This document shows positions 34,236 to 43,001 of a stretch of DNA of 64,000 nt, in pieces (the first letter of the stretch is position 1; every line of letters begins with the position of its first letter). The notes below the pieces were generated by a model. It saw nothing but the letters and a program-made list of their open reading frames with translations, was not told where the DNA came from and ran no database searches. The position numbers and the translations under genes are program-made. The stretch lies in NCBI GenBank assembly GCA_008363215.1, contig RHKP01000014.1:1-64000 (forward strand). Reading direction: 5' to 3'. The stretch comes from Cyanobacteria bacterium CYA (GTDB lineage Bacteria; Planctomycetota; Phycisphaerae; Phycisphaerales; UBA1924).

Positions 34236-34538
34236 TTACTGCGGGCGCACCAGCATGAGCGTGCAGGTGCGTTGCATGACGAACTCGCGCCGCGATTCGG
34301 TGACGATCTGCGGTTTGAGCGAGTCGCAGGCGGACAGGTCATCGCCTTGCCGCTCGGGGTCGAGCCTGCAGGCCTTGTAGAGCGATGAGAGCACGTGCTG
34401 CCCGCACGTATGCGGCTCGGTCTGCTGTTCGGGCTCGATCTGTCGCGGACGCGCGATCCGGCGGACGGGCAGCGGTCGGGCATAATTGCGGAAGTCATAC
34501 GTCGGCGGCCCGACGCAGAAGGTCAGCGCGATCGGCAT
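34236..34538 (-). CDS. small protein with CGQH motif, possibly truncated cysteine-peptidase relic
   Basis: From an ATG at 34538 the frame codes 100 residues: a short hydrophobic start (MPIALTFCVGPPTY), a charged linker and EPHTCGQHVLSSLYKACRL. The TCGxH box recalls the active-site cysteine of C39/papain-like peptidases, but the conserved His region is absent, so a complete peptidase is excluded. Hydrophobic coding continues upstream of this ATG (LGRRLIVLGILPT), so the true start may be earlier or frameshifted. Other readings are possible. Confidence 0.4.
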   Translation of the reverse strand: MPIALTFCVGPPTYDFRNYARPLPVRRIARPRQIEPEQQTEPHTCGQHVLSSLYKACRLDPERQGDDLSACDSLKPQIVTESRREFVMQRTCTLMLVRPQ

Positions 34539-34721
34539 GGTGGGCAGGATGCCCAGCACGATAAGCCGCCGACCGAGTTGTCGCCGGTGCCCGCACGGTT
34601 TGAGTTTTCGATCGGGCCGCTGACGCGCGGGTGTGTGGTCATCGCGTGCTATACGCGCGGCCGGCGCAGGCGGTAGCAACGGGCTGGTCCGATTGCGTCC
34701 GTCGCGTCCCGGTGAGTGCGA

Positions 34722-34763
34722 GGACGCCGGATCTTCGTGAGACTTCGGACAAGGGTCCGGGCC
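34722..34763 (-). repeat. CTCACxAAGxTCCGG hairpin repeat, copy D (minus strand)
   Basis: Read on the minus strand: GGCCCGGACCCTTGTCCGAA, then GTCTCACGAAGATCCGGCGTCC. It matches copies A, B and C and lies directly downstream of the aminotransferase gene ending at 34775. Confidence 0.6.
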
Positions 34764-34774
34764 GCAAATGGGCA

Positions 34775-35998
34775 TCAGGCCCGTTCGGCCGCCAGTTCGC
34801 CCAGCAGGCAGTGGGCCAGGTACTCGTACTGCTCGATCGCGTTGAAGAGTTGCGCGCTGATTCGAACGAAGCGGATGCGGGGTCTGCCGGTTTCATCGGC
34901 GATGAACCACAGCGGCACCTGGATCCTGTGCTTGCTGACCAGCCGGTCCTGCAGCGCATCGTGGTAGCGCGTCGGGCCGGGGTTCCAAGTCGCGGGGGGC
35001 GTGGGGATGGGGATGGTGGCCATCGAGCCGAGCATGTCGTCGGGCACCGGCGCGTCGATGCCGAGCCGATCGCACAGCAGGTCACGGGCGCGGAGGGCAA
35101 GGGCGTGATTGCGGGCACGCACACCCGCCCAGTCGGACCCTATCAACGTCGGCATGTGCTCGATCGCATCGGCGATGCACATGATCGGTGTGTAGTCCTG
35201 CGTGCCGATGAAGTCGAACTCAACGTTGAAGAACGGCCTGCCGCTCGGCGGCTTCTTGGAATACACCGACAGCGCCAGCGGTCGGAAACCATCTTGTAAA
35301 TCGCGGCGAACGTACAAAAAGCCAGACCCCCGCGGCGAGCCGAGCCACTTGTGGCAGTTGGCCGTGTAATACGCGGGGTTGATCGCCGGAATGTCCAGGT
35401 CGCAGAAGCCCGGCGCGTGCGCCCCGTCGACCAGCGTCTCGATCCCGCGCTGACGGAGCGTCGCGACGATACGGGCGGCCGGCAGGATCATCGCGCTCGG
35501 GCTGGTCACGTGGCTGAGCAGGCACAGGCGCGTGCGGTCGGTGGCCTTGGAAATCACCGCCTGGTACGCGGCCTCTTCACTGGGCACGGGGAAGGGCAGA
35601 TCAGCGAACACGAGCCGGGCGCCGGTCTGGACGCACAGGCGTTCAAAGATCGCCAGGCACGCGGGGTACTCGTGCGTGTTCACGAGCACTTCGTCGCCGG
35701 GCTGGAGTTTGAGATTGGCGGCCACCGTCGCGACGGCGATGGTCACGTTGGGCACGAAGACCAGGTCCGAAGGCTCGGCGTTGAGCAGGCGTCCCAGCAC
35801 GCGCCGGGCGCGGTCGATCAGGTCGGGCGCCTCGTGCAGCATGAAGCGGATCGGCTCGGCCTCGGAGCGTTCGAGTAACTGCTGTCGTCGTTGCATGACC
35901 GCGCGCGGGCAGGCGCCGTAGGAGCCGTTGTTGAGGAAGACAACGTCGGGGTCGAGGGCCCAGGCCGCAGCGAGGGGTGAGGGTGAGGGCAGGTGCAT
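34775..35998 (-). CDS. class V aminotransferase (isopenicillin N epimerase-like)
   Basis: A 407-residue cytoplasmic PLP enzyme of fold type I. Seen motifs are VVFLNNGSYGACPRAVMQR at the start, NTHEYPACLAIFERL, LLSHVTSPSAMILPAA, VDGAHAPGFCDLDI and the PLP lysine in NCHKWLGSPRGSGFLYVR. The pattern is that of the isopenicillin-N-epimerase/cysteine-desulfurase-like group. Nothing nearby suggests beta-lactam synthesis, so the substrate is unknown. Confidence 0.9.
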   Translation of the reverse strand: MHLPSPSPLAAAWALDPDVVFLNNGSYGACPRAVMQRRQQLLERSEAEPIRFMLHEAPDLIDRARRVLGRLLNAEPSDLVFVPNVTIAVATVAANLKLQPGDEVLVNTHEYPACLAIFERLCVQTGARLVFADLPFPVPSEEAAYQAVISKATDRTRLCLLSHVTSPSAMILPAARIVATLRQRGIETLVDGAHAPGFCDLDIPAINPAYYTANCHKWLGSPRGSGFLYVRRDLQDGFRPLALSVYSKKPPSGRPFFNVEFDFIGTQDYTPIMCIADAIEHMPTLIGSDWAGVRARNHALALRARDLLCDRLGIDAPVPDDMLGSMATIPIPTPPATWNPGPTRYHDALQDRLVSKHRIQVPLWFIADETGRPRIRFVRISAQLFNAIEQYEYLAHCLLGELAAERA

Positions 35999-36092
35999 GA
36001 GGGGGAGGGTAGGGGGGGAGGCGCCAAGGCACGGGAAAGGGGCATCTCAGGTCGGCATTCATGCAGGACTCCAGATGCACAGGGTCGTCGGA

Positions 36093-36132
36093 CCCGGATC
36101 TGCGTTCAAAGACTCCCAAGAGTCCGGCGTCC
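36093..36132 (+). repeat. CTCxCAAxAGTCCGG hairpin repeat, copy C
   Basis: CCCGGATCTGCGTTCAAAGA, then CTCCCAAGAGTCCGGCGTCC. It ends just before the stop codon of the ribbon remnant at 36134. The remaining gap (35999-36389) holds that remnant and no other clear feature. Confidence 0.55.
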
Positions 36133-36133
36133 A

Positions 36134-36235
36134 TCATGCCCGCATCCACCCGCACTCGGGGCACCCTTGCTCAAGTGCGCCCTCCACGTCATAGTTGCAG
36201 CGCAGGCGGCGGGCTGCTCCGCGGCTCGAGTTCAT
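36134..36235 (-). pseudogene. remnant of a zinc-ribbon protein (C-terminal CPECGW)
   Basis: The minus strand encodes LRCNYDVEGALEQGCPECGW before a TGA at 36134. This matches the C-terminal ribbon of the planctomycete CGYDLRG...CPECG family. Only about 33 codons remain from the nearest ATG (36235); an adjacent phase upstream codes TSWLVATGLATIADELEP and ends in TGA, suggesting a frameshifted and decayed membrane protein gene. A genuine small zinc-ribbon protein is less likely. Confidence 0.4.
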
Positions 36236-36389
36236 CGGCGATCGTGGCCAGCCCGGTCGCGACGAGCCACGACGTGATGCCCCGGGCGCGATGCACCGCG
36301 CGAGGCGGCCGCGGGGGAGGCGGCGGCTGGATACGAGTGCAGTGTGCTGGAGCGCCGGCCTCGGGATGCCGAGTGGTGGCGCCCGGCGA

Positions 36390-37574
36390 TCATCGCGGGA
36401 TCTTCCGTAAGCGTCGCGCGGCTTCGTTGAGCGTGGCCGTGGTCTTGCAGAACGCAAATCGCAGCAGGCCCGCGCCGTCGGCCGGGTCGTGGTAGAAGGC
36501 GCTGGGCGGGATGGCCGCGACGCCGAAGTCGCGGGTGAGGATGCGGCACAACTCCACGTCAGTGCGCACGCCGAGCCGCTCGGCCACGCGCGCGTGCCCG
36601 CACATGATGAAGTACGTTCCCTCCGGCCGCAGTACGTCGAAGCCGACGTCGGCGAGGACGTCGGAGAGCATCCGCCGCGCGTCGGCGTATTGATGTTGCA
36701 GTCGCACGACGTACTCGTGCCCGTTGCGCAGGGCTTCGGCCGCCCCGATCTGGAGCGGCGCGGGGTTGCAATAGATCAGGAACTGGTGGGCCGCGCGGAT
36801 GGCGCTGGTCAGCGGCGGCGCGCCGATCGCCCAGCCGATCTTCCAGCCGGTGAGGCTGAAGGTCTTGCCCAGGCTCGAGAGCGTCAGCGTGCGCTCGCGC
36901 ATGCCCGGCAGCGTCGCGAGCGAAATGTGCGGGCAGTCGGGCTCGAAGGTGAGCCGCTCGTACACCTCGTCGGTGATCGCCAGGCAGTCGTGCAGGACGC
37001 ACAGGCGGGCGATGTGTTCGAGTTCGGCCCGCGTAAACACCTTGCCGGTCGGATTGTGCGGCGTGTTGAGCAGAATCGCCCTCGTGCGGCCGGTGAATGC
37101 GGCTTCGAGTTCGGCCCGGTCATAGACGAAGCGCCCGTCGCGCGGTCGCAGCGCCACGTGCCGCGGCACGGCCCCGGCCATCGCGCAATCCGGGCGGTAC
37201 GCGTCGTAGAACGGCTCGAACATGACAACTTCGTCGCCGGGGTTGCACAGCCCGAGCATCGCGGCCGCCAGCGCCCCGGTGCACCCGCTGGTGATGGTGA
37301 TTTCGCTGACCGGGTCGGCGGCGAGCCCCGTGTGCGCGTGCCACGACGCGGCGACGGCCTCACGCAGCGCGAGCAGGCCGGGCATGGGGGCGTACTGGTT
37401 GTGCGACTGATTGATGGCCCGAACGGCCGCGGAGAGGACGAACTCCGGCCCGTCAAAGTCGGGGAAGCCCTGTGAGAGATTGACGGCCTTGTGCTCGATC
37501 GCGAGGGCGGTCATCTCGGCGAAGATCGAGGTGCCGAAGGGACGGAGGGAGGCGGCGGTTTGAGAGGCGGACAT
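36390..37574 (-). CDS. class I/II aminotransferase (methionine/kynurenine aminotransferase-like)
   Basis: A 394-residue PLP transaminase of fold type I, cytoplasmic. Motifs are FAEMTALAIEHKAVNLSQGFPDFDGP, NQYAPMPGLLALREAVA, EITITSGCTGAL, VMFEPFYDAYRP, LNTPHNPTGKVFT, ITDEVYERLTFEP and the PLP lysine in LSSLGKTFSLTGWKIGW. These fit the YbdL/KYAT subgroup acting on methionine or aromatic amino acids with keto acids. The ATG at 37574 starts right before the conserved region. No pathway neighbours are seen. Confidence 0.9.
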   Translation of the reverse strand: MSASQTAASLRPFGTSIFAEMTALAIEHKAVNLSQGFPDFDGPEFVLSAAVRAINQSHNQYAPMPGLLALREAVAASWHAHTGLAADPVSEITITSGCTGALAAAMLGLCNPGDEVVMFEPFYDAYRPDCAMAGAVPRHVALRPRDGRFVYDRAELEAAFTGRTRAILLNTPHNPTGKVFTRAELEHIARLCVLHDCLAITDEVYERLTFEPDCPHISLATLPGMRERTLTLSSLGKTFSLTGWKIGWAIGAPPLTSAIRAAHQFLIYCNPAPLQIGAAEALRNGHEYVVRLQHQYADARRMLSDVLADVGFDVLRPEGTYFIMCGHARVAERLGVRTDVELCRILTRDFGVAAIPPSAFYHDPADGAGLLRFAFCKTTATLNEAARRLRKIPR

Positions 37575-37664
37575 GAGAGGAGCGTAGGGTTGTGATGGAA
37601 CGATGGTGTTCACTCCATCGCACGACCGCAACCCGCGGCCCTGATCTCCCAATACACTGCTGCA

Positions 37665-38507
37665 ATGCGAAGCAAGCGGCCACACGCGCAGCAGGTCCAG
37701 CCTGCCGCGGGAGAGTGGGTTCCCGCCAAGCCGCTTTTTCGCTTCGGGCGTGCCGGCTGGGTGTTGCTCGCCATCGCGGTCCCACTTGCGGTCATCCTGA
37801 TCACGGGCTACGACCTGCAGACGCTCATGCTGGTGGGAATCCATCGATACCTCGGCGACCGCGCTATGTACTGGATGGTCACGTGTGGTATGCCGTTCCA
37901 TGCGCTTGATACGTGCTTCTGGGAGTTTGGGACGTGGCCCTCCGCGCGCTTCGGTCTCGTCTCGCTGTGCTTGACGCTAGTTGCGCTCGGGGTGCATCCA
38001 AAGCGGTTTCGTTGGCCGACCTACGCGGCCGTGATCCTGCTCGGCGTGCTCGGCCCGCCGATGACGGTGCAAACGATGGGGTGGCTGTCTCGCGGGCTTG
38101 GGATGAACGCCGGCACAGAGTATTGGGACCACTTTGTGCCATACTTCGGGTCGCTGATACTCGTCACGCTGGCAACCGTGCTTGTGCTTCACTTTGTCAC
38201 CCGTGACCCCCTGGTGGTGCTTTTCGTTCTTCTCGCAGGCACATTCGGTGCACTGATGAACTCGGATGTGTATGCGGGAAACATGGAGCAGTCGTGGCTG
38301 TTCGGCCTCAACGACACGCTGCTCTGGATGACATACGGCGGGCTGTGGAATCTCTGTCTGTTTGCGGTGCTGCTCGGCTGGGCCGTGACGGCGCGGTGTC
38401 GATGGCGTCCGCCATGGGGCTGCCAGCGCTGCGGCTACGACCTGCGAGGCACTCGCAGCGAGCGGTGCCCCGAGTGTGGGGCAAAGGCTGAGCCAGCCGC
38501 CTCTTGA
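37665..38507 (+). CDS. membrane protein with C-terminal CGYDLRG/CPECG zinc ribbon
   Basis: This 280-residue protein has about six to seven hydrophobic helices, starting near FGRAGWVLLAIAVPLAVILI, and ends with CQRCGYDLRGTRSERCPECG, a four-cysteine ribbon on the cytoplasmic tail. It differs entirely from the 33457 protein except for the ribbon. Function is unknown. It diverges from the class I/II aminotransferase gene. Confidence 0.75.
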   Translation: MRSKRPHAQQVQPAAGEWVPAKPLFRFGRAGWVLLAIAVPLAVILITGYDLQTLMLVGIHRYLGDRAMYWMVTCGMPFHALDTCFWEFGTWPSARFGLVSLCLTLVALGVHPKRFRWPTYAAVILLGVLGPPMTVQTMGWLSRGLGMNAGTEYWDHFVPYFGSLILVTLATVLVLHFVTRDPLVVLFVLLAGTFGALMNSDVYAGNMEQSWLFGLNDTLLWMTYGGLWNLCLFAVLLGWAVTARCRWRPPWGCQRCGYDLRGTRSERCPECGAKAEPAAS

Positions 38508-38539
38508 GCCGAAGTGCCTGTTCGCCGTAATCTGTGGAC

Positions 38540-38929
38540 ATGCGAACGTCATACTTGCTCGCTCTCGGCGCTGTCGTTGTGCTGTCTCCCGGGCTCCCGC
38601 CCATGCTTGTCCAGGGCCAGGATCAATCGGCACAGCCACAGAGTCGCGAGGAAGTTCTCAATCGCTTCTATGAGTTGGCGAAAGAGGTTCCCAGCACTGC
38701 TTGGCGCCTCGCGTCGACGGACGAAACCGGTCGGGGTCGCGCGCAGGAACTTCTTGACCTCATCGGGTGTAATAAGGAGTCGCTGGGGGACGAGGCCGTC
38801 GCCGCGGTGAGCAGCCGGTGCATTCAGGCCACGATGGCTGAGGGAAGTCTGTTTGTTAGGCTGGAGAGCGACGCCGGGTGTTCAGAGGTTGACATTCCGA
38901 CCATGTATCAGATCATCGAGCAAACCTGA
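38540..38929 (+). CDS. small secreted protein of unknown function
   Basis: This 129-residue protein begins MRTSYLLALGAVVVLSPGLPP, a probable signal peptide, followed by a polar, mostly helical region (REEVLNRFYELAKEV) and two cysteine-containing segments (LIGCNKES; SRCIQAT). I recognise no family. The ATG at 38540 is preferred over a GTG two codons upstream because it directly opens the signal peptide. Confidence 0.55.
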   Translation: MRTSYLLALGAVVVLSPGLPPMLVQGQDQSAQPQSREEVLNRFYELAKEVPSTAWRLASTDETGRGRAQELLDLIGCNKESLGDEAVAAVSSRCIQATMAEGSLFVRLESDAGCSEVDIPTMYQIIEQT

Positions 38930-38938
38930 GTCGTACAA

Positions 38939-39190
38939 TTGGTCGATGAAGGCGGCACTATCGCGACGTGGGCTCCTTGGCACATGCGAGGCGTACCCAA
39001 ACTCAACAGGCGCCCAAACGTTTCGACGCGGCGCATCGAGTCGGCACGGTTTCTTCGGCTCAACATCTGGAGCATCGATCTTCCGGAGGAACGATCGAAC
39101 ATGTTCCCTCTCTCTCCCGGCTGGTGGGGCATCCTTGAGGAGGTCGAACACAAGGAACTGATCGTCCGCCTGCCTCTCCTTCGACCCTGA
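38939..39190 (+). CDS. doubtful small hypothetical protein
   Basis: Between the secreted protein and the GNAT gene, one frame from a TTG at 38939 codes 83 residues with natural-looking codon use, ending FPLSPGWWGILEEVEHKELI and LPLLRP. A 116-codon frame also exists on the opposite strand. No ribosome site or family supports either, so this is a low-confidence call. Confidence 0.25.
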   Translation: MVDEGGTIATWAPWHMRGVPKLNRRPNVSTRRIESARFLRLNIWSIDLPEERSNMFPLSPGWWGILEEVEHKELIVRLPLLRP

Positions 39191-39243
39191 TGTGACCCGG
39201 ACAGTGGCAACTTGAACAGGCTGGGCCTCCATATCCTCTCCCC

Positions 39244-39717
39244 ATGCCCACCGCCCTTGACATTCGTCTGCGTCCGGCCCGGGCGAGCGACATCGAGATG
39301 CTGTTCGGCTTTCAACTCGACCCTGCGTCCAACGAGATGGCCGGGACCAAGCCGCGCGATCGGGAGACCTTTTTCGCGCACTGGGACAAGGTGCTGGTCA
39401 GTTCGGACGTGGTGGCGCGGGTGATCGAGGCCGACGGGGCGGTTGTGGGGACGATCAACATCTTCAAACTGGGCGATCTCGACGCGATCGGGTATTGGAT
39501 CGCGCGCGAGCACTGGGGGCGCGGCATCGCGGGTCGGGCGCTGGCGTTGATGCTCGCGGAGTCGGCGATCCGCCCGCTGCACGCGCAGGCCGCGGCCGAC
39601 AACGTCGCGTCACTTCGTGCCCTGCGACGCAACGGCTTCATCGAGGTTTCGCGCGGGCCTGAAGCGGCCACGGAACGGTTCCTTGCCCGCGAAGTCGTGA
39701 AGCTGGTGTTGGAGTAG
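39244..39717 (+). CDS. GNAT family N-acetyltransferase
   Basis: This 157-residue acetyl-CoA-dependent acetyltransferase shows the GNAT fold: a first strand IRLRPARASDIEMLF, a central strand VVGTINIFKL, the acetyl-CoA loop in ARVIEADG...IGYWIAREHWGRGIAGRALALML (Q/RxxGxG/A type, RGIAGRA), and the final NVASLRALRRNGFIEVSRG. It is close to the RimJ/RimL-like group, acting on proteins or small amines; the substrate is unknown. Confidence 0.88.
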   Translation: MPTALDIRLRPARASDIEMLFGFQLDPASNEMAGTKPRDRETFFAHWDKVLVSSDVVARVIEADGAVVGTINIFKLGDLDAIGYWIAREHWGRGIAGRALALMLAESAIRPLHAQAAADNVASLRALRRNGFIEVSRGPEAATERFLAREVVKLVLE

Positions 39718-39817
39718 GGCGGGGCGGCCGTGTGACTCGCTGCGTCCTGCAGAAAAATCATCCGCACGCCCGGCTCGTCGTGCGGGCCCGGTTACACTGC
39801 CCCGTCCGGAGGGAACC

Positions 39818-40312
39818 ATGGGCGGGATGAAGGAATACAACAAGGGCTATCAGGCGGGGTACACCACGGGGCCTTCGCGGCTGCCGCGCACCTTTGGCGA
39901 GTCGGTTGGCTACAACGCCGGGCGGGCACAGCGGGAGAAGGAGAGGCAGGCGCGCCAGGGAACCGATGGCGCGGCCGAACCGGGCGCCAGCGGGATCCCC
40001 TTGCTTGCATTGCTGGTTTTCGCGGGCCTTCTGGTCGGCGTGATGTTGCTGCTGCTCATCGGCTCGTCGCTTTTCAAACTGTGTTACCCGGCCGTCGGCG
40101 TGGTGGGGCTGATCTTGACGCCCAGGGTGAAGCGTGTGCTCGGCATCCTCACGCCGATGTACATCGGGGCTCTCATCGGTCTGCTGCTCGGCTGCATCGA
40201 CCTGGCGTTGTCAAGCCCCGAACTGAACTTCTACAACCTCAAGATGTTCGTCTTCGTGGGCACGATGCTTGGGGCGATTGGCATCCCCTTCGCCGCGCGT
40301 CGCAAGAAGTAG
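39818..40312 (+). CDS. hypothetical membrane protein with Gly/Tyr-rich N-terminus
   Basis: GGAGGG precedes the ATG. The 164 residues start with a soluble repeat-like segment (GMKEYNKGYQAGYTTG; GESVGYNAGRAQREKE) followed by three hydrophobic helices and a basic end (FAARRKK). The N-terminal GYxAGY/GYNAGR pattern resembles short helical repeats. No family is recognised. Confidence 0.65.
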   Translation: MGGMKEYNKGYQAGYTTGPSRLPRTFGESVGYNAGRAQREKERQARQGTDGAAEPGASGIPLLALLVFAGLLVGVMLLLLIGSSLFKLCYPAVGVVGLILTPRVKRVLGILTPMYIGALIGLLLGCIDLALSSPELNFYNLKMFVFVGTMLGAIGIPFAARRKK

Positions 40313-40369
40313 GGCGGATGGCTTTCGGAGGGCGTTCTGTTTTCCGGCCGCCCGCGCGATCATGTCCGC

Positions 40370-40821
40370 ATGGAACCTGCTCACCTTTACGACTATCTCG
40401 CCCGCGCCCGATCGAGCCTGTTCGACCGCGTCTGCCCCCGGACGCCCGAGCATTACGACCGGAAGTTTGAGATCGGTCCCGGCTCGCTGGCGCGGACGTT
40501 CACGCACGTCTTGATCAGCGAGTGGTACTACGTGGAGCGCCTCATGCGTCGCGACGTGCCGCCGTATCCGCAGTGGCCGATCCGTGACGAGGACCGGCCG
40601 GCCTTTGCCGCTCTGGAGTCGGCGTGGCGTGAGCAGGATGCGCGCACCCGCGAGGCCATCGCCGCCATGTGCGCACCGTGCCCGAGGACATCTTCACGCA
40701 GTTGATCCTGCACGAAGTCCATCACCGCGCCCAGGCCATGAACATGCTGCGGCAGTTCGGGGTCAAGGCGCCGGATGTTGATTTCACCTCATTGAACTAC
40801 AGGATTGAGGAGGTGGAGTAA
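40370..40821 (+). pseudogene. DinB-family gene, frameshifted and internally shortened
   Basis: The first frame codes 97 DinB-like residues (EPAHLYDYLARARSSLFDR; FTHVLISEWYYVERL, first metal His) and then runs into nonsense. From about 40669 another phase carries the family's end: PEDIFTQLILHEVHHRAQAM (second and third metal His) and SLNYRIEEVE with TAA at 40819. About 30 residues expected between the halves are missing, so a deletion with frame change is likely rather than a one-base error. Members are metal-dependent four-helix bundle proteins, some thiol transferases. Confidence 0.7.
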
Positions 40822-40872
40822 AAACCGGCGGAAATCGGGCGGCTTGCGGGCCTTTGCTTGTTGAGACGCGGT

Positions 40873-40890
40873 CCGGCCGGTTGGAGACCG
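40873..40890 (-). repeat. CCGGTTGGAGACCG degenerate palindrome copy
   Basis: CCGGCCGGTTGGAGACCG resembles the reverse complement of the GGACCGGTTTCCAACCGGT family. It lies between the broken DinB gene and the end of the DinG-like gene. Confidence 0.4.
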
Positions 40891-40901
40891 TTACCACCGA
40901 A

Positions 40902-43001
40902 TCAGAAGTCGTCGAAGTCGGGTGACTGGTCGGCCGCGACGTCGATGATCTGTGTGCCCTCGGGCAGGGCTTGCAGGAACAGCCGTCCGTACTGCTTGGT
41001 CATGATGCGCGGGTCGAGGATGACGACGCGCCCCGTGTCCGACTTCGAGCGGATCAGTCGCCCGAAGCCCTGTTTGAAGCGAATGATGGCGCGCGGGAGC
41101 GAGTCTTCCATGAACGGATTGCCGCCGCGGTCGGCGATGCGTTCCAGCCTCGCCTCAGTCAGCGGGCGGTCGGGCGGGTCGAAGGGCAGGCGGGTGATGA
41201 TGACGTTGCGCAGCGTGTCGCCCTGCACGTCCACGCCCTGCCAGAAGGAGGCCGCCCCGAGCAGCACGCCGCGCTCACTCGCGCGAAAGCCCTCGAGGAT
41301 CGCGCTGCGCGACCCGCCGCGCCCCTGGACGAACACGCTCATGCCCAGCGACTCGAGCGGGCTTGCGAGCAGGTCGGCCACCGCGTAGAGCAGTTTGAAA
41401 CTCGTGAACAGCACGAACGCTCCGCCGTCGGTCGCGACGACGTGGTCGTGGATGCGCGACACCAGTTCGCGCAGGTAGGTCGGGTCGAGTTCGCCCTTGT
41501 TCGGCTGCGGCATGGTGCGATCGACGTGCAGTTGCACCTGCGAGGCGTGGTCGAAGGGGCTGCCCAGTTGCAGCGTCGTTGCGCCCTCGCAGCCGAGGCG
41601 AGAGATCATGTGCGCGAAGGCCGTCTCGGCCCGCTCCGTCGGCTCGCTATCGTCGATCGTGCGTGTCGCCAGCGTGGCGCTGGTGAGAATCACGCTGGTT
41701 TCGTTGTTGAACAGGTGTTGGCGCAGCAGCGGGGCCACGTCGATCGGGCTGCACGCAATGCTCACCCGCGGTGGACCCGCCGACCGGTCTGACAGTTCGA
41801 TCCAGTAGCACGCGCCCGCGGCCGTCTGCGCAATCAGCGCCTCGGCCGTATCGGCGATGCCGGCCGCCCGTGCCGCATACGCATTCAATTCAAACCGGTC
41901 CGGGTCGTTGGTGACTTCCTCGCGCAGCCGCCGCAGGCACAGCGCCAGGTCATTCATCGCCGGCGTCAGCGGATTGGCGATCGCGTCGGGGCGGCGCACG
42001 CGCCCGTTGCGGACTTCGGACGAGCGATACAGATGCACGAGATCGTCGAAGAACAGGCACGACGCTTCGTCGGCGTGCGCCACCAGTTCGATCGCCCGGT
42101 TGACCAGATCCAGGTCCATGCCCAGACGCGCCAGTTGCCCGAGGTAGCCCTTCCGCGTGCGATGGTGATACAGCGATCCGAGCAGGTGCGCCACCCGACC
42201 CTGCGTGAGCGAGAGCCCGAAGTGCTCGGCTGCCACGTCCTCGACGCCGTGCGCTTCGTCGAGGATCACATGGTCATACTTGGGAAGAAACCCGACGTCC
42301 TGCGCCCGCAGCGCCAGGTCAGAGAAGAATAGCGCGTGGTTGCAGATGAGCAGGTTGGCCTTCTCCATCTCGCGCCGCGCCGACTGATAGAAACATGCCT
42401 CGTAGTTCGGGCAGCGCCGCCCCATGCAGTTGCCCGAGTCGGACTGCACGCGGTCCCAGATCGCCGGGCGTTCCAGTTCCGGCAGCGTCGAGAGCGTCCC
42501 GTCCTCGGTGCTCGTCGCCCAGTCTTCGATCACGTGCAGCGAGCGCCGCGAGGCGGCGTCGGGCAGGATCTGAGTCTGCCTTTCGCTGGCCATCTTGAGG
42601 CGACGCAGCGAGACGTAGTTGCCGCGCCCCTTGACCAGCACGGCCCGCATCCGCGCCCTGCCCTTGTCGTCATACAGCCGATCACCCAGCGCCCGCTCGA
42701 GCAGCGGGATGTCCTTGCCGACCAGTTGCTCCTGCAGCGCAATCGTGTTCGTCGCGATCACCACCTTCTCGCTGTGAAACGCGCAGCGCTCGATCGCGGG
42801 CACCAGATAGGCGAAACTCTTGCCCACCCCCGTGCCGGCCTCGATCATGGTGCTTGTCGTGGCCCCCATGGCCTTGGCAACTGCATCCGCCATCGCCAAC
42901 TGCTGCGGACGCGACTCAAATCGCTCCCCGAGAAGTTGGGCAACCGCTCCGCTCTGCGTCAGCACCTCGCGCACGGAAGATGGTAGGTGTGCGATCCACA
43001 T
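40902..43001 (-). CDS. DinG/XPD-type ATP-dependent DNA helicase
   Basis: A 699-residue superfamily 2 helicase of the DinG/YoaA type, unwinding DNA or R-loops in repair. Walker A is GTGVGKSFAYL (residues 56-62 for the P-loop), Walker B VILDEAHGVEDVA (near 245), and a cysteine set CMGRRCPNYEAC with ICNHALFF (near 192-220) matches the iron-sulfur cluster of the family. Late motifs include VLFTSFKLLYAV, GAASFWQGVDVQGDTLRNVIITRLPF and the arginine finger region KQGFGRLIRSKSD. It diverges from HAF-dockerin protein 2 across about 125 bases. Confidence 0.92.
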   Translation of the reverse strand: MWIAHLPSSVREVLTQSGAVAQLLGERFESRPQQLAMADAVAKAMGATTSTMIEAGTGVGKSFAYLVPAIERCAFHSEKVVIATNTIALQEQLVGKDIPLLERALGDRLYDDKGRARMRAVLVKGRGNYVSLRRLKMASERQTQILPDAASRRSLHVIEDWATSTEDGTLSTLPELERPAIWDRVQSDSGNCMGRRCPNYEACFYQSARREMEKANLLICNHALFFSDLALRAQDVGFLPKYDHVILDEAHGVEDVAAEHFGLSLTQGRVAHLLGSLYHHRTRKGYLGQLARLGMDLDLVNRAIELVAHADEASCLFFDDLVHLYRSSEVRNGRVRRPDAIANPLTPAMNDLALCLRRLREEVTNDPDRFELNAYAARAAGIADTAEALIAQTAAGACYWIELSDRSAGPPRVSIACSPIDVAPLLRQHLFNNETSVILTSATLATRTIDDSEPTERAETAFAHMISRLGCEGATTLQLGSPFDHASQVQLHVDRTMPQPNKGELDPTYLRELVSRIHDHVVATDGGAFVLFTSFKLLYAVADLLASPLESLGMSVFVQGRGGSRSAILEGFRASERGVLLGAASFWQGVDVQGDTLRNVIITRLPFDPPDRPLTEARLERIADRGGNPFMEDSLPRAIIRFKQGFGRLIRSKSDTGRVVILDPRIMTKQYGRLFLQALPEGTQIIDVAADQSPDFDDF

